Position numbers and translations under genes: made by a program. Positions 6,322-12,503 of a stretch of DNA of 12,503 nucleotides are shown one piece after another. The stretch's first letter is position 1, and each line of letters opens with the position of its first letter. The notes beneath the pieces were generated by a model, which did not search any database, was not told the origin of the DNA, and saw only the letters and a list, made by a program, of their open reading frames with translations. The stretch comes from JBDLSY01 sp043777895 (GTDB lineage Bacteria; Pseudomonadota; Gammaproteobacteria; Burkholderiales; Burkholderiaceae_C), in contig JAYWHD010000046.1 of the NCBI GenBank assembly GCA_043777895.1, positions 1-12,503 of the forward strand, written 5' to 3'.

Positions 6322-6348
6322 AACTTGACAAACTTGACAAACTTGACA
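6322..6348. repeat. 9-bp tandem repeat, three copies
   Basis: Unit AACTTGACA at 6322-6330, 6331-6339 and 6340-6348, all exact, then two more matching bases. It lies between the pgi stop and the xseA ATG, ending 7 bp from the latter, so the xseA leader consists largely of it. On the plus strand each copy contains TTGACA, but no plus-strand gene follows. Confidence 0.93.
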
Positions 6349-6386
6349 AATTTAATACACTAAGTAAATAAACTAAATAATTAAAC

Positions 6387-8009
6387 TTAAACTTGTTTTG
6401 CTTGTGCATACAGTTGCTTACCCAGTTCAACACCCCACTGATCAAACGGATTAATACCCCATAAAATAGCCGCAGTATATACAGCGTGTTCAAATGTAGC
6501 CATTAAAGCCCCTATCGCCCTAGGCGTCACCTCTTTTAACTTTAAAATACTCACGGGTCTGCCACCAGGATAAACGCCGTGTGTCCCAAAAGCCTTATTA
6601 TTTTGAATACACCCACCCTGCCACAGCACATTAGCTTGAGCATATAAACAACGAATGACATCGTCAGCACAGGCTTTAGCTAAACTATTTTCTTCGTGGT
6701 GCTTGGCGTGAGTCGCAATAAAAATACTAGCAGTGTCATCATGGCCTTGATGAAACCACTGAAAAAATGCGTGTTGTGCGGGTGTACCTACCCCAGCCAA
6801 TAAACTAGGGCTGGTCGGATAAGTCAGTTTTACACCATCACGTCCTGTAGATTTACCATTAGATTCCATATCTAATTGTTGTAAATAGGCAGGCAATAAG
6901 CCCAAGCGATGGCTATATGCAATAGTGGGTTGACAACGTAGGTTAAGTGCAGTTGCGTTCCATACTTGTATCGCCCCTAATTGAGCGGGTAAATTTTCAG
7001 CAAAAGGTTTGTTTAAAAAATGTGCGTCTGTTTCTGCTGCCCCTTCGCACAACTGAACAAACACATCACGTCCAAACGCAATAGCAATGGGTAAACCGAT
7101 TGAACTCCACAATGAATAACGTCCACCTACAGTAGTGTGCATTGGTAAAACACGCAGTTCTGCTTGTTCAGCGGTGAACCCCAAAAATGCAATAGCTTTA
7201 TCAGGTGAGGCGGTCATTGCACAAAAATGTACACTTATATCTTTATCATCAAAGATTTTATTGGCTATTTTTGTTGTTTTTTCTATTTCTTTTGTTTCTT
7301 TTATTTCTTTTGTTTCTTTTGTTTCTTTTGTTTTATTACTATATCCAACAGAATTTAAACCATTTTTTAACCATGCTTGAGCCAATTTAGCATTAGCTTG
7401 GGTTTCTAAAGTGTTAAAACTTTTACTCGCCACACCAAATAGTGTCGTTTCAGGGTTTAAATGGCGGACTACTTTAGCAAAATCATCTGGGTCTAAATTA
7501 CTAATAAAACTAACCTGTTGCGTAGTGTCTATATTGGGTAGGCCATCTAATGCTTGTAACACACAACGTGGCCCTAAGTCAGACCCACCAATACCAATAT
7601 GCACATAATGCGTTAATACTTGTCCTGTTGCACCTATTAATTGCCCTGCACGAAATTGTTTAGCAAATTGTAAAAATTGTTGTGCGTATTGTTGATAGGA
7701 CAATAAATCTCTAGTATTAATATGAACATTAATAGTAGACGCCAAAGCCGAACGGCAGTGCATATGTGTCGCGGCTTGTTGTTCAGTAATATTGACTATA
7801 TTGCCTGCTGATAAAGCATACCGCCAAGTATCAAAGGCAGTCATTTTTGCATGATTCACTAAAGCAGTTTCGGCTGCTGCGTCTAGCCATTGACGCGATA
7901 AATCTAAACTTAAATAGCTGGTGTGCCATTCACGTTGGGTTATTAACGGTTTAGAAGTACGCACACGGTGTGCCTCCTTAATTAAACTTTGAAAGTAATT
8001 AGAATACAT
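6387..8009 (-). CDS. pgi: Glucose-6-phosphate isomerase
   Basis: A 540-residue cytoplasmic enzyme interconverting glucose 6-phosphate and fructose 6-phosphate. Visible motifs: HIGIGGSDLGP (137-147), ASKSFNTLET for phosphate binding (about 194-203), VGGRYSLWSSIG (294-305), MESNGKSTGRDG with the catalytic glutamate E382, FHQGHDD with H420, and DQWGVELGKQL with K531. The tail is about 20-25 residues shorter than in E. coli. Two oddities stand out. Residues about 225-247 are a Lys/Glu/Thr/Ile-rich insert coded by a 9-bp repeat, between the phosphate loop and HFCAMTA. The WDW normally before VGGRYS reads HTT. I chose ATG 8007-8009 (MYSNYFQSL); the reading frame is open 20 codons further to a TTG, but that stretch is repeat-derived and unlike the family. 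No Shine-Dalgarno sequence. Confidence 0.95.
   Translation of the reverse strand: MYSNYFQSLIKEAHRVRTSKPLITQREWHTSYLSLDLSRQWLDAAAETALVNHAKMTAFDTWRYALSAGNIVNITEQQAATHMHCRSALASTINVHINTRDLLSYQQYAQQFLQFAKQFRAGQLIGATGQVLTHYVHIGIGGSDLGPRCVLQALDGLPNIDTTQQVSFISNLDPDDFAKVVRHLNPETTLFGVASKSFNTLETQANAKLAQAWLKNGLNSVGYSNKTKETKETKEIKETKEIEKTTKIANKIFDDKDISVHFCAMTASPDKAIAFLGFTAEQAELRVLPMHTTVGGRYSLWSSIGLPIAIAFGRDVFVQLCEGAAETDAHFLNKPFAENLPAQLGAIQVWNATALNLRCQPTIAYSHRLGLLPAYLQQLDMESNGKSTGRDGVKLTYPTSPSLLAGVGTPAQHAFFQWFHQGHDDTASIFIATHAKHHEENSLAKACADDVIRCLYAQANVLWQGGCIQNNKAFGTHGVYPGGRPVSILKLKEVTPRAIGALMATFEHAVYTAAILWGINPFDQWGVELGKQLYAQAKQV
7282..7335 (-). repeat. 9-bp repeat inside pgi, about six units
   Basis: Unit TTTGTTTCT (plus strand) is exact at 7291-7299, 7309-7317 and 7318-7326, with one change at 7300-7308 and degenerate ends at 7282-7290 and 7327-7335. 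On the coding strand it gives alternating K-E-T and K-E-I tripeptides. Near-identity of the central units suggests recent expansion. It keeps frame and falls in a loop between conserved blocks. Confidence 0.92.
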
Positions 8010-8045
8010 AAAAGTAAGGCGATAAAAACAATAAGGTAATAGGCA

Positions 8046-8072
8046 ACAAAACAACAGAGAACAAAACAACAG
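8046..8072. repeat. Direct repeat of 12 bp upstream of pgi
   Basis: ACAAAACAACAG occurs at 8046-8057 and 8061-8072, a 15-bp period with two copies, in the divergent gap between pgi and ispB. It falls within the in-frame but probably untranslated stretch upstream of the chosen pgi ATG. Confidence 0.8.
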
Positions 8073-8076
8073 GGCA

Positions 8077-8103
8077 ATTTTATAAATTTTATAAATTTTA
8101 TAA
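8077..8103. repeat. 9-bp tandem repeat, three copies, upstream of ispB
   Basis: Unit ATTTTATAA at 8077-8085, 8086-8094 and 8095-8103, all exact, followed by ATTTTTTAT. It lies in the pgi-ispB divergent gap and overlaps the position where the ispB -35 element would be, so changes in copy number could alter the upstream context of the promoter. Confidence 0.92.
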
Positions 8104-8117
8104 ATTTTTTATATAAT
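8089..8117 (+). promoter_or_regulatory. Probable ispB promoter
   Basis: A perfect -10 box TATAAT at 8112-8117 is preceded at 17 bp by TTATAA (8089-8094, four of six to TTGACA), which is part of the 9-bp array. The start would fall near 8124, leaving a leader of about 35 nt to the ispB ATG. Judged by eye in AT-rich sequence; position and spacing are good, and the -35 is weak. Confidence 0.5.
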
Positions 8118-8158
8118 CTAATATTGTATGTGCTTACAGTGGCTTACAATCTTAATCT

Positions 8159-9160
8159 ATGAACTTAGCACGCCATTTAACACCCGATTTTGTACGATTA
8201 GATACTTGTATTAATCGTCAATTGTATTCAGACGTTGTTTTAGTACAGCAAGTTGCTAGCTATATTGTGCAAGCGGGTGGTAAGCGTATGCGTCCTGCAC
8301 TGTTAATACTGGCTGCCGATGCTTTGGGTTTACGCGATGACCCGCGTATTACTGAACTCGCCACTATTGTAGAGTTTATTCACACGGCTACTTTGTTACA
8401 TGACGACGTAGTAGATGAAAGTAGTCAGCGACGAGGTAAACAAACTGCAAATACTTTATTTGGCAATGCAGCTAGCGTATTGGTAGGCGATTTTTTGTAT
8501 TCTCGTGCCTTTCAAATGATGGTAATGCTTGGTTGTCCCAATATTATGGCTATATTAGCCAATACGACTAATGTGATTGCTGAAGGCGAAGTACTACAAC
8601 TAATGTATATTGGTGATATTCATTTAACAGAAACACAATATTTACAAGTGATTGAATATAAAACGGCTAAACTATTTGAGGCTGCGGCCTGTTTGCCAGC
8701 AGTACTTATTAACGATACTCGTGCACAAGCCGCACTGGCGATATATGGTCGTAAAATGGGTTCTGCATTTCAAATTATTGATGATGTACTGGATTATCAA
8801 GGTGACGCAGCTATTTTAGGTAAAAATTTAGGCGATGATTTGCGTGAAGGCAAGATAACTTTACCGTTAATTTACGCAATGCAATATGGTAATGAGGTTC
8901 AGCGTACATTAATTATCACAACTATTAAGGCTATTCAAAGCGATAACTCAAGTAATCATTCAAATGATTATTTAAAACTGGATTCAAATTTAAATGAAAT
9001 CATTGCGATTATAAAATCATCAAACGCGATACAACAGTCTATAAATGTAGCACAAGCATTAGTTAACGAAGCATTAAAAAGTTTAGAGTATTTGGGGCAT
9101 ACTCAAGCGGTTGATGCTTTACGCGAATTGGCACAACAAGCAGTAAATCGGCAGAATTAA
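8159..9160 (+). CDS. ispB: Octaprenyl-type polyprenyl diphosphate synthase
   Basis: A 333-residue trans-prenyltransferase that adds isopentenyl diphosphate units to make the long isoprenoid tail of ubiquinone or menaquinone. Motifs in order: GGKRMRPAL (40-48, substrate diphosphate binding), the first Asp-rich motif LLHDDVVDE (D82, D83, D86) with RRGK just after, GEVLQL (143-148), YxxKTAKLFEAA (167-176), FQIIDDVLDY (D208, D209, D212) and GKNLGDDLREGKITLPLI. The HTATLLHDDVVDES sequence matches the IspB subgroup; chain length cannot be fixed from this alone. Residues about 259-282 form a Ser/Asn/Asp-rich stretch in a region that is usually short. ATG 8159 has no Shine-Dalgarno sequence. pilB follows after 67 bp, which contain no gene, tRNA or terminator that I can see, so readthrough is possible. 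Confidence 0.95.
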   Translation: MNLARHLTPDFVRLDTCINRQLYSDVVLVQQVASYIVQAGGKRMRPALLILAADALGLRDDPRITELATIVEFIHTATLLHDDVVDESSQRRGKQTANTLFGNAASVLVGDFLYSRAFQMMVMLGCPNIMAILANTTNVIAEGEVLQLMYIGDIHLTETQYLQVIEYKTAKLFEAAACLPAVLINDTRAQAALAIYGRKMGSAFQIIDDVLDYQGDAAILGKNLGDDLREGKITLPLIYAMQYGNEVQRTLIITTIKAIQSDNSSNHSNDYLKLDSNLNEIIAIIKSSNAIQQSINVAQALVNEALKSLEYLGHTQAVDALRELAQQAVNRQN

Positions 9161-9227
9161 CGGACTATAGTTTGAATAGTTATATTTATAATTAATCACT
9201 TAATGACGTATTACACCAAACCATACT

Positions 9228-10985
9228 ATGAATGATTTAACAAATAACCTAAATTTTTCTTCAAACGCTTCAAATAAAAATATTGATGACAGTTTAACTG
9301 GTTTAATTAGAGCCCTAAAACAACACGAATGGATTTCTAGTGCGACCGCTAAGCTAGTAATAGACCGTGTAGCCACACAAAAAATTGTTCCAATTGAAGC
9401 GCTACTGCTAGAAAACATTCCCAATATTGATGCCGCTGCAGTAGCCCGTTTTTGTGCCGAGGCTTTTTCGCATGCTTTTTTAGACTTGTCTGCACTTAAA
9501 AAAAACCATATTTTAATAGATGATATAGATGTTAAAGCGATTATTGCATTAAAAATGATCCCTTTAAAAAAACGTGGTACACAAATTTATATTGCTATGT
9601 CAGACCCAACTAATTTAGCGGTGATTAATCAATTGCAGTTTATTACCCAATGTGTCATTGAACCCGTAATTGTAGAACATAACAAACTACTGTTATGGCT
9701 CAATAAAACATCTGATTTAGACAAAGGGAATGCAGATAGTGAGTTGTTTGAATTACAAGACGACACAACCCAATCAACTGCAGAAGACAACATCCTATCA
9801 TTTGATACCAGTGATGTTGATGATGCCCCTGTCGTAAAGTTTTTGCAGAGTATTCTACTAGATGCTTATAACAGAGGGGCTTCAGATTTACACTTTGAAC
9901 CGTATGAAAAAACCTATAGAATTCGATACCGTATTGATGGGGTATTGTCAGAGATTACTACACCCCCAGCTAATATGAAAGAACGGATTGCTGCACGCCT
10001 AAAAATTATCTCAAAAATTGATATTTCTGAAAAACGTATTCCACAAGATGGCCGTATGAAAATGAAAATGAACAACGGTAAAATGATTGACTTTCGCGTC
10101 AGTAGTTTACCTACTCTGTTTGGTGAGAAAATTGTTATGCGGATTTTAGATTCATCACAAGTACAAATTGGTATTGATGCTTTAGGCTATGACCCTGAAC
10201 AAAAAACAAAGCTACTTAACGCTATAGGCCGTCCCTACGGTATGATTTTGGTAACAGGGCCTACAGGCAGTGGTAAAACGGTTTCCTTATACTCGTGCCT
10301 TAATATTTTGAATCGCCCAGGCATTAATATTTCAACCGCAGAAGATCCCGCAGAAATTAATTTACCAGGTATTAATCAAGTCAATATTAATGATAAAGCA
10401 GGTTTGACGTTTCCAGTGACGCTTAAAGCATTTTTACGACAAGACCCCGATGTGATTATGGTCGGTGAAATTCGTGATTTAGAAACAGCTGATATTGCCA
10501 TTAAAGCCGCGCAAACGGGTCATTTAGTATTTTCTACTTTACATACTAATGATGCCCCTGCAACATTAACCCGTTTGCTTAATATGGGTGTTCTCGCGTT
10601 TAATATTGCCTCATCTATTATTTTAATCACAGGGCAACGTTTAGCTAGACGCTTATGTTCTTGTAAAAAAGCGGCTACATTTTCTTCTGATATATTAAAA
10701 AGTGCAGGATTTAAAGACAGTGATCTTGATGGGTCATGGATTCCTTATGTACCGATGGGGTGTGAAGTGTGTGGCGGTACAGGTTATAAAGGACGAGTAG
10801 GTATTTATCAAGTGATGCCTATTACCGAAGCAATGCAAACTATTATTTTAGCCAATGGGTCTTCACTTGATATTGAGCGTCAAGCCCGTTTAGAAGGGGT
10901 ATTAAGTTTAAGAGATTCCGGGCTGCTTAAAGTAAAACAAGGCGTGACTTCCATAGAAGAAGTATTATCTGTTACTAACTTATAG
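9228..10985 (+). CDS. pilB: Type IV pilus assembly ATPase (pilus extension motor)
   Basis: A 585-residue hexameric ATPase of the GspE/PilB family that powers pilin polymerisation from the cytoplasmic face. An N-terminal MshEN-type domain (about 20-160) and a polar acidic linker (about 162-198) precede the motor. Core motifs: SDLHFEP, Walker A GPTGSGKT (344-351), AEDPAEINLPGINQV (Asp box region), Walker B QDPDVIMVGEIRD with E414, and the His box GHLVFSTLHTNDA (H432, H439). The tetracysteine zinc site is complete (C477, C479, C512, C515). The presence of PilC next, the AEDPxEINLPGINQV wording and the MshEN domain favour PilB rather than the type II secretion ATPase. ATG 9228 has no Shine-Dalgarno sequence. 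An A8 run lies at 9498-9505. The stop (10983-10985) is inside a long hairpin. Confidence 0.96.
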   Translation: MNDLTNNLNFSSNASNKNIDDSLTGLIRALKQHEWISSATAKLVIDRVATQKIVPIEALLLENIPNIDAAAVARFCAEAFSHAFLDLSALKKNHILIDDIDVKAIIALKMIPLKKRGTQIYIAMSDPTNLAVINQLQFITQCVIEPVIVEHNKLLLWLNKTSDLDKGNADSELFELQDDTTQSTAEDNILSFDTSDVDDAPVVKFLQSILLDAYNRGASDLHFEPYEKTYRIRYRIDGVLSEITTPPANMKERIAARLKIISKIDISEKRIPQDGRMKMKMNNGKMIDFRVSSLPTLFGEKIVMRILDSSQVQIGIDALGYDPEQKTKLLNAIGRPYGMILVTGPTGSGKTVSLYSCLNILNRPGINISTAEDPAEINLPGINQVNINDKAGLTFPVTLKAFLRQDPDVIMVGEIRDLETADIAIKAAQTGHLVFSTLHTNDAPATLTRLLNMGVLAFNIASSIILITGQRLARRLCSCKKAATFSSDILKSAGFKDSDLDGSWIPYVPMGCEVCGGTGYKGRVGIYQVMPITEAMQTIILANGSSLDIERQARLEGVLSLRDSGLLKVKQGVTSIEEVLSVTNL

Positions 10986-11039
10986 GTATACAAGTATACG
11001 AGTATATACACATAGTATATTTATACTGATATACCTATA
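10981..11039 (+). other. Long AT-rich hairpin starting at the pilB stop
   Basis: Three nested stems: a perfect 10-bp outer stem TATAGGTATA (10981-10990) with TATACCTATA (11030-11039); after a symmetric 2-nt internal loop, a 6-bp stem AGTATA (10993-10998) with TATACT (11022-11027); and an inner 6-bp stem ATATAC (11004-11009) with GTATAT (11015-11020) round a 5-nt loop. The outer stem holds the pilB stop codon. There is no U run directly after, so it may be a 3' stabiliser or an attenuator between pilB and pilC rather than an intrinsic terminator. The left part is also a direct repeat (GTATACAA, GTATACGA). Confidence 0.5.
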
Positions 11040-11091
11040 TTTATACCTATATTATTTACCGTTATATATATTATATATTTTTTGATATTTT

Positions 11092-11126
11092 TTAAAAATA
11101 TTAAAAATATTAAGAATATTAAAATA
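11092..11126. repeat. 9-bp tandem repeat upstream of pilC, about four copies
   Basis: Unit TTAAAAATA at 11092-11100 and 11101-11109, TTAAGAATA at 11110-11118, then TTAAAATA (11119-11126). It sits in the 245-bp pilB-pilC gap. A near-perfect palindrome (ATATTTTT, T, AAAAATAT at 11085-11101) overlaps its left end. The rest of the gap is AT-rich with no open frame worth calling and no convincing promoter. Confidence 0.85.
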
Positions 11127-11230
11127 TTTTTTAAGTTTTAAAATTCAAAGAATTTTTTATATAAATATGGTTTTAAAAGACTCTATATTAAAATTAATTT
11201 TATTCAGTAATTACAAGCATAAGGCTTTTT

Positions 11231-12503
11231 ATGGCTACTAACCCTAAACCACGTAATATAAAATCAACTGTTAAACCAGCAACTAAACCAGCGATTAAGC
11301 CAGCAGGTATTAAAGAGTATGTCTATATTTGGCGTGGTAAAGACCGTGAAGGTAAAAAAATAAGTGGTGAGTTACGGGCAACAGGTGAAAACTTAGTGCG
11401 TTCAGCACTACGCCGCCGTGGTATCGTTCTTATTGCATTAAAAAAACAAAAATTAAAACGTGGTAAAAAAATTACTGAAAAAGACATTGCCTTATTCACA
11501 CGGCAACTGTCTACTATGATGCGGGCTGGTGTACCGATGCTACAATCATTTGATATTGTTGCCAAAGGCCATGGCAATGCTAATATGACACGGTTACTCA
11601 ATAATATTAAATCTGAAGTAGAAGTCGGTAACACACTACAACAAGCATTTCGTAAATACCCGCAACATTTTGACCCTTTATTTGTGAATTTAATCGGTGC
11701 GGGTGAACAAGCGGGTATCTTAGATTTGTTATTAGACCGTTTAGCCACTTATAAAGAAAAAACTTTAGCGATTAAAGGCAAAGTAAAGTCAGCAATGTTT
11801 TACCCGATTGCGGTGTTAGCGGTTGCGTTTATTGTTACAACGGTTATTATGATTTTTGTCATTCCTGCGTTTAAAGATATTTTTTCAGGCTTTGGTGCAG
11901 AGCTGCCTTATTTAACTTTAGTTGTGATTAATATTTCTGATTTTATGGTGAAGTGGGGCTGGTTAATTGCTTTTGTATTAATGGCATTTACTTACTTTTT
12001 CTTTCAAGCTTGGAAGCGTTCACCGGCTGTATCAGCGTTTATGGACAGGCTATTACTACAAATACCTATTTTTGGTGAACTCATTCGTAAATCCAGTATC
12101 TCACGCTGGTCGCGTACTTTGTCTACTATGTTTGCCGCAGGTGTGCCTTTGATTGAAGCCTTAGATTCAGTCGGGGGGGCATCAGGCAATGACGTTTATC
12201 TTCAAGCGACTCGCGAAATACAAAATGAAATTAGTACAGGTATGCCCTTAGCCGCTGCTATGCAAAATACGGGTGAATTTGATAACTTGGTGGTACAAAT
12301 GACTGCCATTGGTGAACAATCGGGGGCTTTAGAAGAAATGCTCTCTAAGGCTGCTGACTTTTATGACCGCGAAGTTGATGAAATGGTTGATTCTTTATCC
12401 AGTTTACTAGAACCTATGATTATGGTTTTCTTAGGTGTTTTAATTGGTGGGCTAGTCGTTGCAATGTATTTACCTATCTTCAAGTTAGGCGAAGTGGTTG
12501 CTG
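11231..12503 (+). CDS. pilC: Type IV pilus inner-membrane platform protein, 3' end cut by window
   Basis: 424 codons are visible without a stop; family members end with a sequence like YLPIFKLGxVVG, so YLPIFKLGEVVA at the edge means only a few residues are missing. PilC is the polytopic GspF-family protein that couples the PilB motor to the growing pilus in the inner membrane. Two T2SSF repeats are evident: LFTRQLSTMMRAGVPMLQSF (89-107) with VGNTLQQAF and GEQAG, and WSRTLSTMFAAGVPLIEAL (293-311) with GMPLAAAM and GEQSG. Membrane segments lie near 192-212, 242-259 and 395-415. Residues 10-27 form a KP-rich extension with three KPA repeats (12-bp DNA period) before the conserved YVYIWRGKDREGK. 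The start at 11231 follows TAAGG at 6 nt, the nearest thing to a ribosome site in the window. A G7 run interrupts the AT-rich codon usage at 12173-12179. Confidence 0.95.
   Translation, partial: MATNPKPRNIKSTVKPATKPAIKPAGIKEYVYIWRGKDREGKKISGELRATGENLVRSALRRRGIVLIALKKQKLKRGKKITEKDIALFTRQLSTMMRAGVPMLQSFDIVAKGHGNANMTRLLNNIKSEVEVGNTLQQAFRKYPQHFDPLFVNLIGAGEQAGILDLLLDRLATYKEKTLAIKGKVKSAMFYPIAVLAVAFIVTTVIMIFVIPAFKDIFSGFGAELPYLTLVVINISDFMVKWGWLIAFVLMAFTYFFFQAWKRSPAVSAFMDRLLLQIPIFGELIRKSSISRWSRTLSTMFAAGVPLIEALDSVGGASGNDVYLQATREIQNEISTGMPLAAAMQNTGEFDNLVVQMTAIGEQSGALEEMLSKAADFYDREVDEMVDSLSSLLEPMIMVFLGVLIGGLVVAMYLPIFKLGEVVA
11270..11305 (+). repeat. 12-bp repeat in the pilC N-terminus, three copies
   Basis: Three degenerate 12-bp units (GTTAAACCAGCA, ACTAAACCAGCG, ATTAAGCCAGCA) coding x-K-P-A each. 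They precede the conserved PilC start region and extend the cytoplasmic N-terminus. Confidence 0.85.

Noticed and set aside
6325..6348. Three perfect TTGACA (-35 consensus) words on the plus strand
   Set aside because: They are created by the 9-bp repeat, have no good -10 at 16-18 bp, and point into the pgi coding region from its 3' end, where no plus-strand gene lies.
6311..6493. Minus-strand 60-codon frame ending in a Ser-Leu repeat
   Set aside because: It overlaps the 3' end of pgi out of frame, and the Ser-Leu repeat is simply the AACTTGACA array translated.
7205..7390. Plus-strand open frame rich in leucine and phenylalanine
   Set aside because: It is the antisense of the pgi 9-bp repeat; the pgi frame has full catalytic motifs on both sides.
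8010..8069. 20-codon N-terminal extension of PGI from a TTG
   Set aside because: The sequence is cysteine- and leucine-rich, encoded by the upstream direct repeat, and has no family counterpart; ATG 8009 is preferred.
9161..9227. tRNA gene between ispB and pilB, as in some Burkholderiales
   Set aside because: The 67-bp gap is too short and shows no cloverleaf or T-loop sequence.
11323..11748. Minus-strand 141-codon open frame
   Set aside because: It lies antisense to pilC, whose frame carries clear T2SSF motifs; the antisense product matches nothing known to me.

Overview
This is an AT-rich bacterial chromosome segment. The protein sequences point to a low-GC betaproteobacterium. The best indications are the CtaB sequence (variant first Asp-rich motif and the stretch around KPNTPQNIVIGG), the XseA core (TSLQSAVLRDV, RRAP), the ArgA N-terminus, and the gene order ispB-pilB-pilC. 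This assignment rests on remembered family sequences, not on a search.

Layout. Minus strand, left edge: pgsA (phosphatidylglycerophosphate synthase) followed 2 nt later by the start of argA (N-acetylglutamate synthase), which runs off the window. A 250-bp divergent gap carries an 11-bp tandem array. Plus strand: a lone VirB6/TrbL-like membrane protein with no other secretion gene near it. Minus strand again, in transcription order: pgi, xseA, ctaA, ctaB, sco1. ctaA and ctaB overlap by 8 nt; ctaA-ctaB-sco1 make heme O and heme A and deliver copper to cytochrome c oxidase, but no oxidase subunit gene is present. Plus strand, right side: ispB (long-chain polyprenyl diphosphate synthase for the quinone side chain), then pilB (type IV pilus extension ATPase) and pilC (pilus inner-membrane platform), the latter cut by the window edge within a few residues of its usual end.

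The most unusual property is the density of short tandem repeats. Most intergenic gaps hold an array of a different unit (7, 9, 11 or 14 bp, three to six copies). The two clear arrays inside conserved enzymes have 9-bp units that keep frame: a seven-copy degenerate array in sco1 and about six copies in pgi, each lengthening a loop with lysine-rich tripeptides. Homopolymer runs also occur in coding sequence (A9 at the start of sco1, G7 in pilC). Almost no start codon has a recognisable Shine-Dalgarno sequence, and pgsA has a promoter so close to its ATG that the transcript may be leaderless. Several AT-only hairpins sit on stop codons. No tRNA, rRNA, insertion sequence or CRISPR array was seen. 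No gap exceeds 300 bp.
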